A stretch of DNA of 36,593 nucleotides from an uncultured Croceitalea sp. (lineage in GTDB: Bacteria > Bacteroidota > Bacteroidia > Flavobacteriales > Flavobacteriaceae), in NCBI GenBank assembly GCA_937926215.1, contig CALEYA010000172.1, positions 1-36,593 of the forward strand, written 5' to 3'. The first letter of the stretch is position 1, and each line of letters begins with the position of its first letter. Below, one piece after another: positions 1-9,251 of the stretch. The notes beneath the pieces were generated by a model. It did no database searches, was not told the DNA's origin, and was given only the letters and a program-made list of their open reading frames with translations. A program made the position numbers and the translations under genes.

Positions 1-156
1 AAACTACTGATGGGCACGGATGCCGCTATGAACCAAGAAATCTACGAGGATATCAAATCGGAAGAAGAGCTCTATCGGTATAAAAAAGAAAAAGCAGAGG
101 AACTCTTACGCCTTCAGGCAAATTCCTTTCATCAAACCCAAACTAAAGGGCTTTAA
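1..156 (+). CDS. C-terminal end of an unidentified protein (partial)
   Basis: An open frame runs from the window edge to a TAA at 154-156 and encodes the last 51 residues of a protein. The tail is highly charged (Glu/Lys-rich, probably helical) and ends in QTQTKGL. I do not recognise the family. It converges on rfbD, and the two stop codons overlap by two bases, so there is no room for a separate terminator. It is called real because the frame is open from base 1, has coding-like composition and packs exactly against the next gene. Confidence 0.55.
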   Translation, partial: KLLMGTDAAMNQEIYEDIKSEEELYRYKKEKAEELLRLQANSFHQTQTKGL

Positions 157-1019
157 ACAGGAATTTTGTTGTAAGCTTTTAAAGCCACCGTTAGGCTATC
201 CTTCCAATGGGGGATATCAATACCAAAGGTGGTTTTTACCTTGCCCTTATCCAGCACGCTAAATTTTGGGCGCTCTGCAGCCGTTGGATATTCGGACGAT
301 AAAATGGGTTTTAATGCAACCGTAAGTTGTTGCTGGTCAAAAATAGCTTTGGCAAAGTCATACCAACTGGCCACACCTTCATTACTATAATGGTACACGC
401 CATAGGCTTCACTTTTTAAGGTGATTATACGAAAAATTAGCTGCGCCAAATCCTTGGTATAGGTAGGTGTTCCTACCTGATCGTAAACCACGGAAAGTTG
501 GTCGCGTTCCGTTCCTAAACGCACCATAGTCTTCATAAAATTGTTGCCAAATTCTGAATACAACCAAGATGTCCTCAAGATAAAGTGTTCCTCTAGATTG
601 TTGATGATAGCGCGTTCCCCTTTGTATTTGGTATCGCCATAAAAACCGATTGGCCTGGCAATATCTTCTTCTTTATATGGCTCGTTCAAATAACCGTCAA
701 ACACAAAATCTGTGGAGATATGGATCAAAACAGTACCCGTGGCCGTGCAATTTAAGGCAAGGTTACGCGCACCGGTAATATTGATGAGCTGGGCCTTTTC
801 GGTTTCCGACTCTGCATTGTCCACATGGGTATAGGCTGCACAATTGATGCAATACGCATATTTTTTTTGATGGAAGGCAGCATGCACCTCCTCAAAATCC
901 GTAACATCCAATTCCGAAGAGGATCTAAAACTAAAATTAAAATCCCCATCCAACCCCTGCGCCATGGTTTTAATGGTACTGCCTAGTTGTCCTGAAGCTC
1001 CCGTGACTAAAATGTTCAT
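153..1019 (-). CDS. rfbD: dTDP-4-dehydrorhamnose reductase
   Basis: NADPH-dependent reductase of the extended SDR family that performs the last step of dTDP-L-rhamnose synthesis in the cytoplasm. The 288-residue product has the usual RmlD length. Its N-terminal Rossmann motif is GASGQLGS (residues 7-14), followed by a STDFVFDG segment and a YGDTKYKGE stretch holding the YxxxK catalytic pair. It is the last gene of rfbB-rfbA-rfbC-rfbD, 19 nt after rfbC. All four rhamnose genes are present and intact, so the polymer made here probably contains L-rhamnose. Identification is secure from motifs and operon context. Confidence 0.95.
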   Translation of the reverse strand: MNILVTGASGQLGSTIKTMAQGLDGDFNFSFRSSSELDVTDFEEVHAAFHQKKYAYCINCAAYTHVDNAESETEKAQLINITGARNLALNCTATGTVLIHISTDFVFDGYLNEPYKEEDIARPIGFYGDTKYKGERAIINNLEEHFILRTSWLYSEFGNNFMKTMVRLGTERDQLSVVYDQVGTPTYTKDLAQLIFRIITLKSEAYGVYHYSNEGVASWYDFAKAIFDQQQLTVALKPILSSEYPTAAERPKFSVLDKGKVKTTFGIDIPHWKDSLTVALKAYNKIPV

Positions 1020-1038
1020 GTAGGTTGTTTTTTGGTTG

Positions 1039-1587
1039 TTACCCTAAAATAAGGCTGTTAAAAGTGGGCAAGGCCCTATCTTTTTCTGAAATAATCAATT
1101 CCGACTCGTCCAAAATCCAATCAATATCAAATTCCGGGTCATTGAATAAAACTCCACCTTCCGATGCTTTATTGTAAAAATTATCGCATTTGTAAAAGAA
1201 AATGGCCTCATCGCTAAGTGTAACAAAACCATGGGCGCATCCTCTTGGGACAAACAGTTGCCTTTTATTTTCTGATGACAGCCTTGTAGTGACCACCTTT
1301 CCAAAGGTTTCTGAACCTTTTCTTATGTCTACGGCCACATCCAATACTTCCCCTGCTACGGCACGCACCAATTTTGCTTGGGCATGTTCCCCTTTCTGAA
1401 AATGGAGCCCCCTAAGCACCCCTTTAGTGGAGAGCGATTGGTTGTCTTGCACAAAATAGGGTTTTAGGCCAGATTCGCGTTCAAACTGCTCCTGGTTGAA
1501 ACTTTCAAAGAAATAACCGCGTTCATCCTCGAAAACCGTAGGTTCCAAAAGGAGACAATCTTTAATGGCCGTTTTTTTTATCTTCAT
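1039..1587 (-). CDS. rfbC: dTDP-4-dehydrorhamnose 3,5-epimerase
   Basis: RmlC-type cupin epimerase that inverts C3 and C5 of dTDP-4-keto-6-deoxyglucose. At 182 residues it has family length. The N-terminal ERGYFFESF motif, the LRGLHFQ motif with the catalytic-base histidine, and PRGCAHGF are all visible. It starts 4 nt after the rfbA stop codon, implying translational coupling. I see no anomalies. Confidence 0.95.
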   Translation of the reverse strand: MKIKKTAIKDCLLLEPTVFEDERGYFFESFNQEQFERESGLKPYFVQDNQSLSTKGVLRGLHFQKGEHAQAKLVRAVAGEVLDVAVDIRKGSETFGKVVTTRLSSENKRQLFVPRGCAHGFVTLSDEAIFFYKCDNFYNKASEGGVLFNDPEFDIDWILDESELIISEKDRALPTFNSLILG

Positions 1588-1591
1588 AACA

Positions 1592-2452
1592 TTAAGATAT
1601 AACTTCTAAAAGCCTTTTGCTGTACCCACTCTTAAGAAACGGTTCCGTAAGCTTTTTAAACTGATTTTTTGTAATGTACCCCATTTTATAGGCCGCCGAT
1701 TCAATGGCACCTATTTTAAGTCCCTGCCGTTCTTCTATAACCTGTACAAACTGTCCCGCTTGCATTAAGGAAGCAAAGGTACCGGTATCCAGCCATGCCG
1801 TCCCCCTATCCATAATGCTTACTTTCAATTTTCCCCGTTTTAGGTACTCCCGGTTTACATCGGTGATTTCCAGTTCCCCACGGGAACTTGGTTTTATGTT
1901 CTTGGCGATGTCCACAACATCGTTATCATAAAAATAGATACCGGGAACCGCATAGTTGGATTTTGGTTCTTGGGGCTTTTCTTCAATGGATATGGCCTTT
2001 CCGTTTTCATCGAACTCCACAACACCATAGCGTTCCGGATCGTTGACATGATAGGCATAAATAATTCCCCCATCCGGATTGTTATTGGATTGCAACAGGT
2101 CTTCAAGGCCCGTACCGTAAAAAATATTATCCCCCAAAATAAGGGCAACCTTATCGTTTCCAATAAATTTTTCGCCAATTAAGAAAGCTTGCGCCAATCC
2201 ATTAGGTTCTTCTTGCACCGCATACTCAAACCGACATCCATATTTTCTACCGTCGCCCAACAATTTTTTAAACAAGGGCAGATCATGTGGGGTAGAAATA
2301 ATCAATACTTCCCAAATACCGGATTCCAACAAGGTGGAAAGCGGATAATAGATCATTGGCTTGTCATAAATTGGCATAAGCTGCTTGCTTACCGCCAAGG
2401 TCAATGGGTGCAATCTGGTTCCAGATCCCCCAGCTAATATTATTCCTTTCAT
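1592..2452 (-). CDS. rfbA: Glucose-1-phosphate thymidylyltransferase
   Basis: RmlA-type nucleotidyltransferase making dTDP-glucose from dTTP and glucose-1-phosphate, the first committed step to dTDP-rhamnose. The 286-residue product begins with the signature GGSGTRLHP, followed by [18 protein letters not shown], and carries the LGDNIF metal/nucleotide segment and [13 protein letters not shown]. Length and motifs match the short RmlA class. It lies between rfbB (17 nt gap) and rfbC (4 nt gap) and is probably cotranscribed from the promoter upstream of rfbB. Confidence 0.96.
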   Translation of the reverse strand: MKGIILAGGSGTRLHPLTLAVSKQLMPIYDKPMIYYPLSTLLESGIWEVLIISTPHDLPLFKKLLGDGRKYGCRFEYAVQEEPNGLAQAFLIGEKFIGNDKVALILGDNIFYGTGLEDLLQSNNNPDGGIIYAYHVNDPERYGVVEFDENGKAISIEEKPQEPKSNYAVPGIYFYDNDVVDIAKNIKPSSRGELEITDVNREYLKRGKLKVSIMDRGTAWLDTGTFASLMQAGQFVQVIEERQGLKIGAIESAAYKMGYITKNQFKKLTEPFLKSGYSKRLLEVIS

Positions 2453-2469
2453 GCTATTATTCTATGTAC

Positions 2470-3507
2470 TTAGGCTAGACTTGAATTTTCTTTTTCTACG
2501 TAACGACTTAAATACCAGTCGATTGTTTTTTCAATTCCGGTTTCAAAATTTTCATCGGCTTTCCAGCCCAGTTCATTCTCTATTTTGGTCGCATCTATGG
2601 CATATCTAAAATCATGCCCCGCCCTATCCTTAACGTAGGTAATCAATTCTTGATACCCCTTGCCGTCTTCCCTAGGGTGTTTTTCATCTAAAATGGAACA
2701 AACCTTTTGCGCTATGTACACATTATTCCGTTCGTTACACCCACCAATATTATAGGTTTCCCCAGACTTCCCTTTATGGTACGCCAAATCGATACCCTTA
2801 CAATGGTCCAGGACATACAGCCAATCCCTAATATTGGAACCATCGCCGTAGATGGGAATAGCTTCTTTGGTCAATGCCTTTCTAATAATGGTAGGAATCA
2901 GTTTTTCATCATGCTGTTTGGGTCCATAATTATTGGAACAATTGGTAGTCACCACATTCATACCATACGTATGGTGGTAACTGCGCACGATAAAATCTGA
3001 AGAAGCTTTGGAAGCACTATACGGACTGTTGGGCGCGTAGGGTGTTGTTTCCATAAACAAGCCTTCTTTCCCTAAAGTCCCATAAACCTCATCTGTTGAT
3101 ACATGATGAAATCTGGAATGCTTATAGGCTTCCTTGTAAATACCTGGGCCTGCCATCCAATAGTTTTTGGCAACGTCCAAAAGATTGAACGTACCCATAA
3201 TGTTGGTCTGCATAAAGGCATCCGGATTGGTAATGGAATTATCCACATGGGATTCCGCGGCAAAATGGATTACCCCTTGAATATCGTATTTCTCAAAAAT
3301 GGAAGCTATTAAAACCCTATCACGGATATCGCCTTCCAAAAAAGTATACCGTTCATGTCCTTCCACCTCCCTAAGGTTTTCCAGATTACCGGCGTAAGTA
3401 AGGGCATCTATATTGATCAGATGTACATTACTATGTGCTTTTAAAAAATAGGGTACAAAATTGGAGCCTATAAAACCCGCTCCGCCTGTTACTAAAATGG
3501 ATACCAT
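2470..3507 (-). CDS. rfbB: dTDP-glucose 4,6-dehydratase
   Basis: NAD-dependent SDR dehydratase converting dTDP-glucose to dTDP-4-keto-6-deoxyglucose. The 345-residue product shows GGAGFIGSNF (NAD binding), HFAAESHVDNS, STDEVYG with the catalytic Thr-Asp-Glu, and the YSASK catalytic Tyr/Lys motif. It is the first gene of rfbBACD. Its start codon lies 22 nt downstream of a -7-like box belonging to the four-copy promoter layout described for this window, so rhamnose precursor supply may be controlled together with the EPS and H-NOX units. Confidence 0.96.
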   Translation of the reverse strand: MVSILVTGGAGFIGSNFVPYFLKAHSNVHLINIDALTYAGNLENLREVEGHERYTFLEGDIRDRVLIASIFEKYDIQGVIHFAAESHVDNSITNPDAFMQTNIMGTFNLLDVAKNYWMAGPGIYKEAYKHSRFHHVSTDEVYGTLGKEGLFMETTPYAPNSPYSASKASSDFIVRSYHHTYGMNVVTTNCSNNYGPKQHDEKLIPTIIRKALTKEAIPIYGDGSNIRDWLYVLDHCKGIDLAYHKGKSGETYNIGGCNERNNVYIAQKVCSILDEKHPREDGKGYQELITYVKDRAGHDFRYAIDATKIENELGWKADENFETGIEKTIDWYLSRYVEKENSSLA

Positions 3508-3896
3508 GTATTTTGTATTACATTTTTTGTAAATATAATCCTACTTATTTGCTGACTTCAATTAATGTTGTGAAAGTCCATTTTTTGGTGGTAGGACATG
3601 AAATTTGAGTAATCCAAGGCCAACTGGCCCCCGTTTCACATCACTACGGTTTTCCTTTCCAAAACATCTTACAACGCCATACATCCTTGCACAACAAAAC
3701 TAAAGTTTCTTTTTAAAATCAATCCTGGGAACATTAAATCCGCAGCGAAAGTACCTCTCCGCCATTCCCTAAAGGATAAGTTACTACTTTAAAAACGAGT
3801 CGGCCAATGAATTAACAAAATCGAAGGTAACATTAGTATTCTACTTTACTATAATGAAGTATTTTTCTTACTTTAGTGGTATTCACGATACTATTT
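3508..3896. other. Divergent intergenic region rfbB / REC-histidine kinase
   Basis: This 389-nt stretch separates the divergent rfbB and kinase genes. It holds the rfbB promoter (3530-3576). On the plus strand, GTTTCACATCA (3633-3643) is a 10/11 match to the shared motif but has no -7 box at the expected distance. TACTTTAG at 3869-3876 is a weak -7 candidate for the kinase gene. I see no ORF or RNA gene in the rest. Confidence 0.5.
3530..3576 (-). promoter_or_regulatory. Shared-motif promoter of rfbBACD
   Basis: Read on the minus strand, CTTTCACAACA (3576-3566) is followed by exactly 28 nt and then TATATTTA (3537-3530), 22 nt before the rfbB start codon. The last element resembles the Bacteroidota -7 box TAnnTTTG, and a TTG lies 21 nt upstream of it as a plausible -33 box. 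The same upstream 11-mer (one base different) and the same spacing recur before ugd, the EPS receiver gene and the H-NOX gene. The placement suggests an activator site just upstream of -33. Confidence 0.55.
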
Positions 3897-5033
3897 ATGC
3901 TAGAAAGAACGACCAAAAAACCCTATATCATTGCCGTAGACGATGAGCAATTGAACATTGAACTCCTGCGTTTTATTCTCGAAAAAAATGACATTACCTT
4001 CCAAGGGACCAGTACGGAAAATGCATTTTTTGAGCTCTTGGGCAAAGGTGTTCCCGATCTTATCCTGTTGGATGTTATCATGCCTGAAATTGAAGGCTTT
4101 GCACTTTGTGAAAAACTGAAAAAAATTTCCACATATAAAAATATCCCCGTTATTTTTCTTACGGGAAAAGTACAGGTAAGGGACAAAGTAAAAGGTTTTG
4201 AAGTAGGCGGGGTGGATTATGTGACCAAACCCTTTAACGAACACGAACTTATTGCCCGCATACAGACCCATGTGGCCTTGGTAAGGGCCAAGAACCAAAT
4301 TGAGCTGCAAGCAGAAAACCTAAAGCAATCCAACATGCTCAAGGATCGCATGTTCTCCATTATAGGACATGATCTGCGCTCCCCCTTAAGTGCCGCAAAA
4401 CTCAAAATGGACTTTATCCTTAGGGGAATTATTGACCATAGATCCGATGATTTTTTGGATAATACCGTCATGGAACTTTTAAAGACCATGGACGAATCCT
4501 TAAACCTTTTGCAAAACCTTTTGGGTTGGGCAAAATCTGAAAGCGACAAAATACAGATCATCCCAGAACAGGTAGACATCCATGAGTTGGTGGAACAAAC
4601 CTTTAGGTTGCTAAAATTGGGAAGCGAACAAAAGCAAATACAGCTGGTCAATGAAATTGAAAAAGGCGCATTCGTCTATGCAGATTTGAACACCATTAAA
4701 ACGGTATTACGCAATTTGGCGTCCAACGCGATAAAATTTACACCTGTTAACGGGGTCATTACGATTACCGGGGTATTGAATGAGGATTGCCTCAGCATTT
4801 CGGTTACGGATAACGGACAAGGCATCCCAGAAGAAGACATCAAGAAAATACTGAACCCCAACGAGCATTTTAGCAAATTGGGCACACAAAATGAACCGGG
4901 CACCGGACTAGGTCTTGTCTTATGCCAGGCGTTTATCCAAAAAAATGGGGGTGTTTTGAACATCAAAAGCACCGTGGGTAAAGGCAGTTCTTTTTATTTT
5001 GATTTGCCCCTGCATGAAAAACAACCGGCCTAA
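3897..5033 (+). CDS. Receiver-histidine kinase (REC-HisKA-HATPase)
   Basis: Signal-transduction protein with the receiver at the N-terminus. In the 378-residue form, REC spans about 8-125 with acidic pocket D15/D16, phospho-acceptor D59 (LILLDVIMPE) and K111 (VTKPFN). A short coiled coil leads to the HisKA H-box IIGHDLRSPL (H158). The ATPase domain has N-box LRNLASNAIKFT, DNGQGI and GTGLGL. There is no membrane segment, so it is cytosolic and probably reads phosphorylation from another kinase. A GTG at 3876 is in frame, but I prefer ATG 3897 because the REC domain begins right after it. It is the only plus-strand gene inside the EPS locus and converges on the ugd block with a 4-nt overlap. 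EPS control is an inference from position. Confidence 0.88.
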   Translation: MLERTTKKPYIIAVDDEQLNIELLRFILEKNDITFQGTSTENAFFELLGKGVPDLILLDVIMPEIEGFALCEKLKKISTYKNIPVIFLTGKVQVRDKVKGFEVGGVDYVTKPFNEHELIARIQTHVALVRAKNQIELQAENLKQSNMLKDRMFSIIGHDLRSPLSAAKLKMDFILRGIIDHRSDDFLDNTVMELLKTMDESLNLLQNLLGWAKSESDKIQIIPEQVDIHELVEQTFRLLKLGSEQKQIQLVNEIEKGAFVYADLNTIKTVLRNLASNAIKFTPVNGVITITGVLNEDCLSISVTDNGQGIPEEDIKKILNPNEHFSKLGTQNEPGTGLGLVLCQAFIQKNGGVLNIKSTVGKGSSFYFDLPLHEKQPA

Positions 5034-6241
5034 ACGGCAACTTCGGCTGTTTCACCTCCCCGTTTGGCGCGTTCCCAGTTTACGGATTGATTGCCTTTAA
5101 GATATCGAGCGAAGCCCAAAAACACGGATAAATTCATAATAAAAAAGTAGTACGGAATAAAGAGTGCTTTTAACCGTATTTGTCGGTTCTCCAAAAACCA
5201 CCCGAGCATGGCGGCCGCATAAAATACTACCTGACCCCAAAACAAGAAGCTAAAGAGGCCAAAACCAAAAATGCCTTCCTGTAATGCAAGGATAAAATTA
5301 GCGGGAATGATCAATAGCAATAGCAAAGGCGTGAGCGTCCATCGCAACACCCGATGGGAAATGTATTGAAATGATAGGGTGCCATATTTAAACACGTTCA
5401 ACAAGGGATACAAACGCACCACGGACTGAATTCCGCCTGCGGATATCCTAATTTTACGTTTTAGTTCTTCCTTCACATTGGCAGATGCATTTTCTATGGC
5501 ATAGGCGTTAGGATTGTACTGTATGGTGCTGCCCTTCATGGCCACGCGTAACGAAATCATAAAATCATCCAGAAGGGTATCTTTTTCCACTTCTTGCCAT
5601 AATGCGGTGCGAATGGCAAAAAGCTCCCCGGCCGCCCCAACTACGGAATACAGTTCTGCATCCCATTTTTTAAGTTGCGATTCGTACTTCCAGTACATGC
5701 CTTCCCCCGCCCCAGCGGCACTGTCCGCATCTTTGGAATAGATCCTTTTTTCACCGGAAACACAACCCACTTTGGGATTTCTAAAAAGCCGAACAATTTC
5801 TTTAATGGAGTCCTTGCCCAAATTGGTATTTCCATCGGAAAAAATGGTGATGGGCGTTTTTACCTGTCGCATCCCCCGGTTCATTGCCGCAATCTTTCCA
5901 TTACGCTGCGGTTGGTGTAAAATGGTCACATCACCATACTTTCTAAGTTCTTGTGGTGTACCGTCATCAGAGCCGTCCGTTACCCATAACTGTGTTACTT
6001 TTTTCTTAGGATAATCCAAACTTCTGGAATTCTTTACCTTTTGGTCCAGATAGTCCCTTTCGTTATAGGCTGCCACAAACAAGGTAACTTCCGGCTCATA
6101 ATCTTCATTGCCTTGAAAGGGTTTTCCAAGGCCTAAAAGTCGTCTTAACTTTATGATGGCAAACAAAACGATACCGTACCCCAGATAGGAGTAAAATATA
6201 AGGCCCAAGGCCATCCAGAAAAAAAACTTTAAATTTTCCAT
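5030..6241 (-). CDS. Membrane glycosyltransferase, GT2 family
   Basis: Inverting GT2 transferase with one N-terminal membrane segment (about 5-27) and a C-terminal cluster of hydrophobic helices (about 290-385). The catalytic domain carries VAAYNER, a WVTDGSDDGT nucleotide-binding segment, FSDGNT at the DxD position, DDFMIS as the probable acceptor/base region and RKIRISAGG in place of the usual QxxRW. An upstream in-frame ATG at 6310 exists, but it would overlap the acyltransferase by 59 nt and add an unlikely charged leader. MENLKFFFW at 6241 gives a clean membrane start and a 10-nt gap. It is the last gene of the ugd block. It could be a processive synthase-like enzyme or a single-sugar transferase. 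Confidence 0.85.
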   Translation of the reverse strand: MENLKFFFWMALGLIFYSYLGYGIVLFAIIKLRRLLGLGKPFQGNEDYEPEVTLFVAAYNERDYLDQKVKNSRSLDYPKKKVTQLWVTDGSDDGTPQELRKYGDVTILHQPQRNGKIAAMNRGMRQVKTPITIFSDGNTNLGKDSIKEIVRLFRNPKVGCVSGEKRIYSKDADSAAGAGEGMYWKYESQLKKWDAELYSVVGAAGELFAIRTALWQEVEKDTLLDDFMISLRVAMKGSTIQYNPNAYAIENASANVKEELKRKIRISAGGIQSVVRLYPLLNVFKYGTLSFQYISHRVLRWTLTPLLLLLIIPANFILALQEGIFGFGLFSFLFWGQVVFYAAAMLGWFLENRQIRLKALFIPYYFFIMNLSVFLGFARYLKGNQSVNWERAKRGGETAEVAV

Positions 6242-6251
6242 AGCAATTTTT

Positions 6252-6890
6252 TTAAACGAGAACTGCTTCTCTTTTTCGTACTTTTTCCCAACTATTGGAG
6301 CTGAAATCATATTGTTTTACCACCCTTGCCGGATTCCCTACGACGACCGAATAAGGTGGAATATCCTTAGTAACAACGCTACCCCCGGCCACTACGCAAT
6401 GCTTACCTACGGTAACGCCGGCAACAATGGTGACGTTTGCCCCGATCCAGGTCGCTTCTTCAATGGTAATCAATGCCGTGGACACGCCTTGGGCATGTAT
6501 GGGCCTAGTGACATCTTCATACTCATGGTTTAAACCGGAAAGCACCACATTTTGGGCCAGCCGGACATCATTTGCAATGGTCACCGGCCCAATAATCGTA
6601 TTGCCCAACCCAATTCTGGTGTTGCTGCCAATACGGACGGCCCCCACGCCGTTATTAATGGTCGTAAAATCTTCAATGGTGGAATTTGCCCCCAACTCAA
6701 AATTGTTCCAGGGCAAAACGTCCATACGTGTTCGCCTTCGAATGCTGGAACCTTTTCCACGGGTATGGTAAAACGGGTTGACCACCCATTTGACCCATGC
6801 CCTAGGTCTTGCCTGCCCTTTGGGGACCAACATCCAATGCACCATTTTTTTCAATGGGGCACTACTTTTTATTTTTTCCTTAAAACCCAT
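6252..6890 (-). CDS. Hexapeptide-repeat acyltransferase (WcaF/WcaB-like)
   Basis: Left-handed beta-helix acyltransferase of the serine/sugar O-acetyltransferase type, likely adding acetyl groups to EPS sugars. The 212-residue protein has hexapeptide turns from about residue 65 onward, a GLNHEYEDVTRPI loop containing the probable catalytic histidine, and the typical closing segment GGSVVTKDIPPYSVVVGNPARVV. The basic N-terminus resembles that of colanic-acid-type acetyltransferases. It sits 1 nt after the upstream glycosyltransferase gene. The acyl donor and target sugar cannot be read from sequence. Confidence 0.85.
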   Translation of the reverse strand: MGFKEKIKSSAPLKKMVHWMLVPKGQARPRAWVKWVVNPFYHTRGKGSSIRRRTRMDVLPWNNFELGANSTIEDFTTINNGVGAVRIGSNTRIGLGNTIIGPVTIANDVRLAQNVVLSGLNHEYEDVTRPIHAQGVSTALITIEEATWIGANVTIVAGVTVGKHCVVAGGSVVTKDIPPYSVVVGNPARVVKQYDFSSNSWEKVRKREAVLV

Positions 6891-6891
6891 C

Positions 6892-8085
6892 TTATGCCGA
6901 TTTTTTGATCGCCTTGTAAATGGCCATCACATTGTTTTCCCAAGTATGGCTTTTTGCAAATGCAATTCTGGCCGCAATCAATTCTTGGGAATTCTCTTCT
7001 AAGGCCTGCGTTGCCAATTGCACATAGTCTTCTTTGGTCTCTGCCAAATACACATGATCTTCGAACATCTCCATGGCCTTGGTCTTTGTGGCCAAGGTTG
7101 GTTTGCCCATTGCCAAGTATTCATCAATTTTTCTTGGGTAATTGCCTATGGTCCAAAAGTTGACCACTTGTGGGTTCATCGCCACATCAAAACCTTTGAC
7201 ATAGGCGGGGAGAACGTTGGCTTGTTTGCTTCCCAAGAAATAGACATTGTCCAGCTCATGCAATTTGGATTCCTGAAAATCCTGATCTTCCGGACCCACC
7301 AAAACGATGCTCCAATCTTTTTTGGCATTTGCTAAATGTTCCAACAAGGGGATATCCAACCGCATACTGGTCAGGTAACCCACATAGCCTAAAATGGGCT
7401 TGGGGATATCTTGAAACTCATGGGGAATTTGGATGGCATCGTCCGCATCATTAAAAAGGGATACATCGCATCCTTGCCCCACCATAAAACTTTGCTTATT
7501 GTATTTGGCACCGTATTCTGCATAGAGCGTGGAATTGTTCACTACGGTATCCGCCTTTTTTATCAGCTTTGGTTCCAGACGCTCTCCGTGTTTTTTCCAA
7601 TAGGGCACCTTGATCAGGTAATCCCGCATATAATACGTATAGCTACTAACGGGCAGCAATTCTTTTAGATGATATCCCAAAAACATGGAACTATCATTAA
7701 ACAGCAATACCTTACCAAAACCCAGCCTGTCCATTGCGGATTTAATGTCCTCCGCAAAAATTTTGTTATTCCATTTGTTCAGCAGTTTAAACAAGCCGTG
7801 AAAGGGCAACCAATTGATAGATTCCGTCATCTGTTTTGGATAGAGGTTCCAAAGATTCCCTTGCACTTGCACCAAATCTCCTTCCTCCCCGTTCTTGATC
7901 CTGATCCGTTTTTGGATTTTCTCCGTGTGTCTTTCCCGTCTAAGGGATGCCCTATCCATGGGTGGGTTTACATAAAGCACGCGGTTGTGCTTGGCAAACT
8001 CCATGGCAATGTTTTTGCAATTGCTCCCTATTTCAATATCCCAAGCTTGGATACCAACAACTACGATATCTTGATCTTTAATCAT
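6892..8085 (-). CDS. Glycosyltransferase, GT4-like (GT-B fold)
   Basis: A 397-residue soluble GT-B glycosyltransferase of the TuaH-like group. The N-terminal half has a VVVGIQAWD start and a divergent acceptor domain. The C-terminal half shows PILGYVGYL, SIVLVGPED, NVYFLGSK and KIDEYLAMGKP, the last being the donor-binding EX7E-like region of retaining GT1/GT4 enzymes. No membrane segments are apparent. Its start overlaps the upstream gene's end by 4 nt. It probably extends the lipid-linked EPS repeat on the cytoplasmic face. Donor and acceptor are unknown. Confidence 0.83.
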   Translation of the reverse strand: MIKDQDIVVVGIQAWDIEIGSNCKNIAMEFAKHNRVLYVNPPMDRASLRRERHTEKIQKRIRIKNGEEGDLVQVQGNLWNLYPKQMTESINWLPFHGLFKLLNKWNNKIFAEDIKSAMDRLGFGKVLLFNDSSMFLGYHLKELLPVSSYTYYMRDYLIKVPYWKKHGERLEPKLIKKADTVVNNSTLYAEYGAKYNKQSFMVGQGCDVSLFNDADDAIQIPHEFQDIPKPILGYVGYLTSMRLDIPLLEHLANAKKDWSIVLVGPEDQDFQESKLHELDNVYFLGSKQANVLPAYVKGFDVAMNPQVVNFWTIGNYPRKIDEYLAMGKPTLATKTKAMEMFEDHVYLAETKEDYVQLATQALEENSQELIAARIAFAKSHTWENNVMAIYKAIKKSA

Positions 8086-9242
8086 GGTGCTGTTTTAAGT
8101 TCTTTATATACATCTTCATACAGTTCCAAAACATTAGTGGCCATAGCTTTCCAAGAGAATTCCTTTGCCCTTAGGATGCCTTTTTCAGCAAGCACGGAGG
8201 CCAGCATGCGGTCCTCGATCAAATTTCGCATGGCATCCGCTATTGCTTTGGTATCCAGAGGATCTACGATCAATGCCGTACCTTCCCCCGCAACCTCAGG
8301 CATGGAGGAAGTATTTGAAGTGATGACCGGCACCCCACAGGCCATTCCCTCCAGAATGGGAATTCCAAAACTCTCCCGTAAGGATGGATAAAGAAAGATT
8401 GCACATTGGTTGATAATGGCGGGTAGTTCCACATTAGGCACATAGCCTAAAAGTTGGATGTTATTCCTTAGCCCCGGCATACCAATATTGGCTAGGAGCC
8501 GCTGCAATTCTTCTTCGTCATAATCCAACATCACCAAGGTATATTTATTTGGATACGTACTATTAAAATCCATAAAAGCCTGGAGTACGCCAATGGTATT
8601 CTTTTTGGGATCCGTGTTCCCCAAAAAGAAAAAATAGTCTTCTGGAAGCCCAAACTTTTCCGTAACGGAGTTTAAGGTTTTTTTGTCGCTGATTTTTTTA
8701 AAATGTTCCCCTACCCCATTATAGATGGCCGTTAGGCGATTGTCCTTAAAACCAAAATACTTATTGATGCGCTGCTTTTCGTAGTTGGAAACCGTAATCA
8801 CTTTTTTACTTTTTCGTATTACGGGCGGTACAAAATACCTACGATACATATTACCCAGTTTTTGGTACCATGTCCCTGCTTTTTTAAATATGCTAATGCT
8901 TTCCAAATAGATAATATCATGTAACGTGGTCACTAAGGGAACTTTTGAAAAAATGGGGCCGGTATTGCTTGTGCAATGCAGCACGTCACAACCTTCCCTA
9001 TGCGCTGCCCTTGGCAGTTCCCATTGTTCCCAACCGGGATATCCAAATTTGGAAGTCAACTCCACAACCTTAAAATTCTTGGCAGGGGGAATACAACCAC
9101 TATCCTCATCCGGTTTTACAAAAATGACGTAGGTATTGTGCGTATCGATTTTTTGTAAGTTTTTGATGAGCTCCAAGGCTACCATATCCATACCGTGCTT
9201 CTTTTTTCTAAAAAGTCGCTGTCCCTCAATGCCTATTATCAT
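8082..9242 (-). CDS. Glycosyltransferase family 4 (mannosyltransferase-like)
   Basis: A canonical 386-residue GT4 enzyme. It opens with a Rossmann start (IIGIEGQRLF), then LHCTSNTGP and a THDIIYLES acceptor-side motif. The C-terminal domain has YFFFLGNTDPKKN, IQLLGYVPN and the signature LYPSLRESFGIPILEGMACG, which contains the donor-binding E(x)7E pair, followed by PVITSNTSSMPEVAG. The architecture resembles WbaZ/MtfB-like mannosyltransferases, but the sugar cannot be fixed from motifs. It starts 9 nt after the upstream GT2 gene. Confidence 0.9.
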   Translation of the reverse strand: MIIGIEGQRLFRKKKHGMDMVALELIKNLQKIDTHNTYVIFVKPDEDSGCIPPAKNFKVVELTSKFGYPGWEQWELPRAAHREGCDVLHCTSNTGPIFSKVPLVTTLHDIIYLESISIFKKAGTWYQKLGNMYRRYFVPPVIRKSKKVITVSNYEKQRINKYFGFKDNRLTAIYNGVGEHFKKISDKKTLNSVTEKFGLPEDYFFFLGNTDPKKNTIGVLQAFMDFNSTYPNKYTLVMLDYDEEELQRLLANIGMPGLRNNIQLLGYVPNVELPAIINQCAIFLYPSLRESFGIPILEGMACGVPVITSNTSSMPEVAGEGTALIVDPLDTKAIADAMRNLIEDRMLASVLAEKGILRAKEFSWKAMATNVLELYEDVYKELKTAP

Positions 9243-9251
9243 CGTATTTTT

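Noticed and set aside
3633-3643. Plus-strand GTTTCACATCA, a 10/11 match to the shared promoter motif, upstream of the REC-kinase gene
   Set aside because: The position 28 nt downstream reads AACGCCAT, not a -7 box, and the gene starts over 250 nt away. Kept only as a possible extra binding site.
3686-3696. Plus-strand CTTGCACAACA, two mismatches to the motif
   Set aside because: No -7-like sequence at the conserved spacing (CTGGGAAC there).
6242-6310. Upstream start for the GT2 gene at 6310
   Set aside because: It would overlap the acyltransferase by 59 nt and put a charged leader before the membrane helix; ATG 6241 fits better.
7669-8391. 240-codon plus-strand frame opposite the two GT-B glycosyltransferase genes
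   Set aside because: Antisense shadow: both minus-strand genes have clear family motifs over this span, and the plus-strand translation has none.
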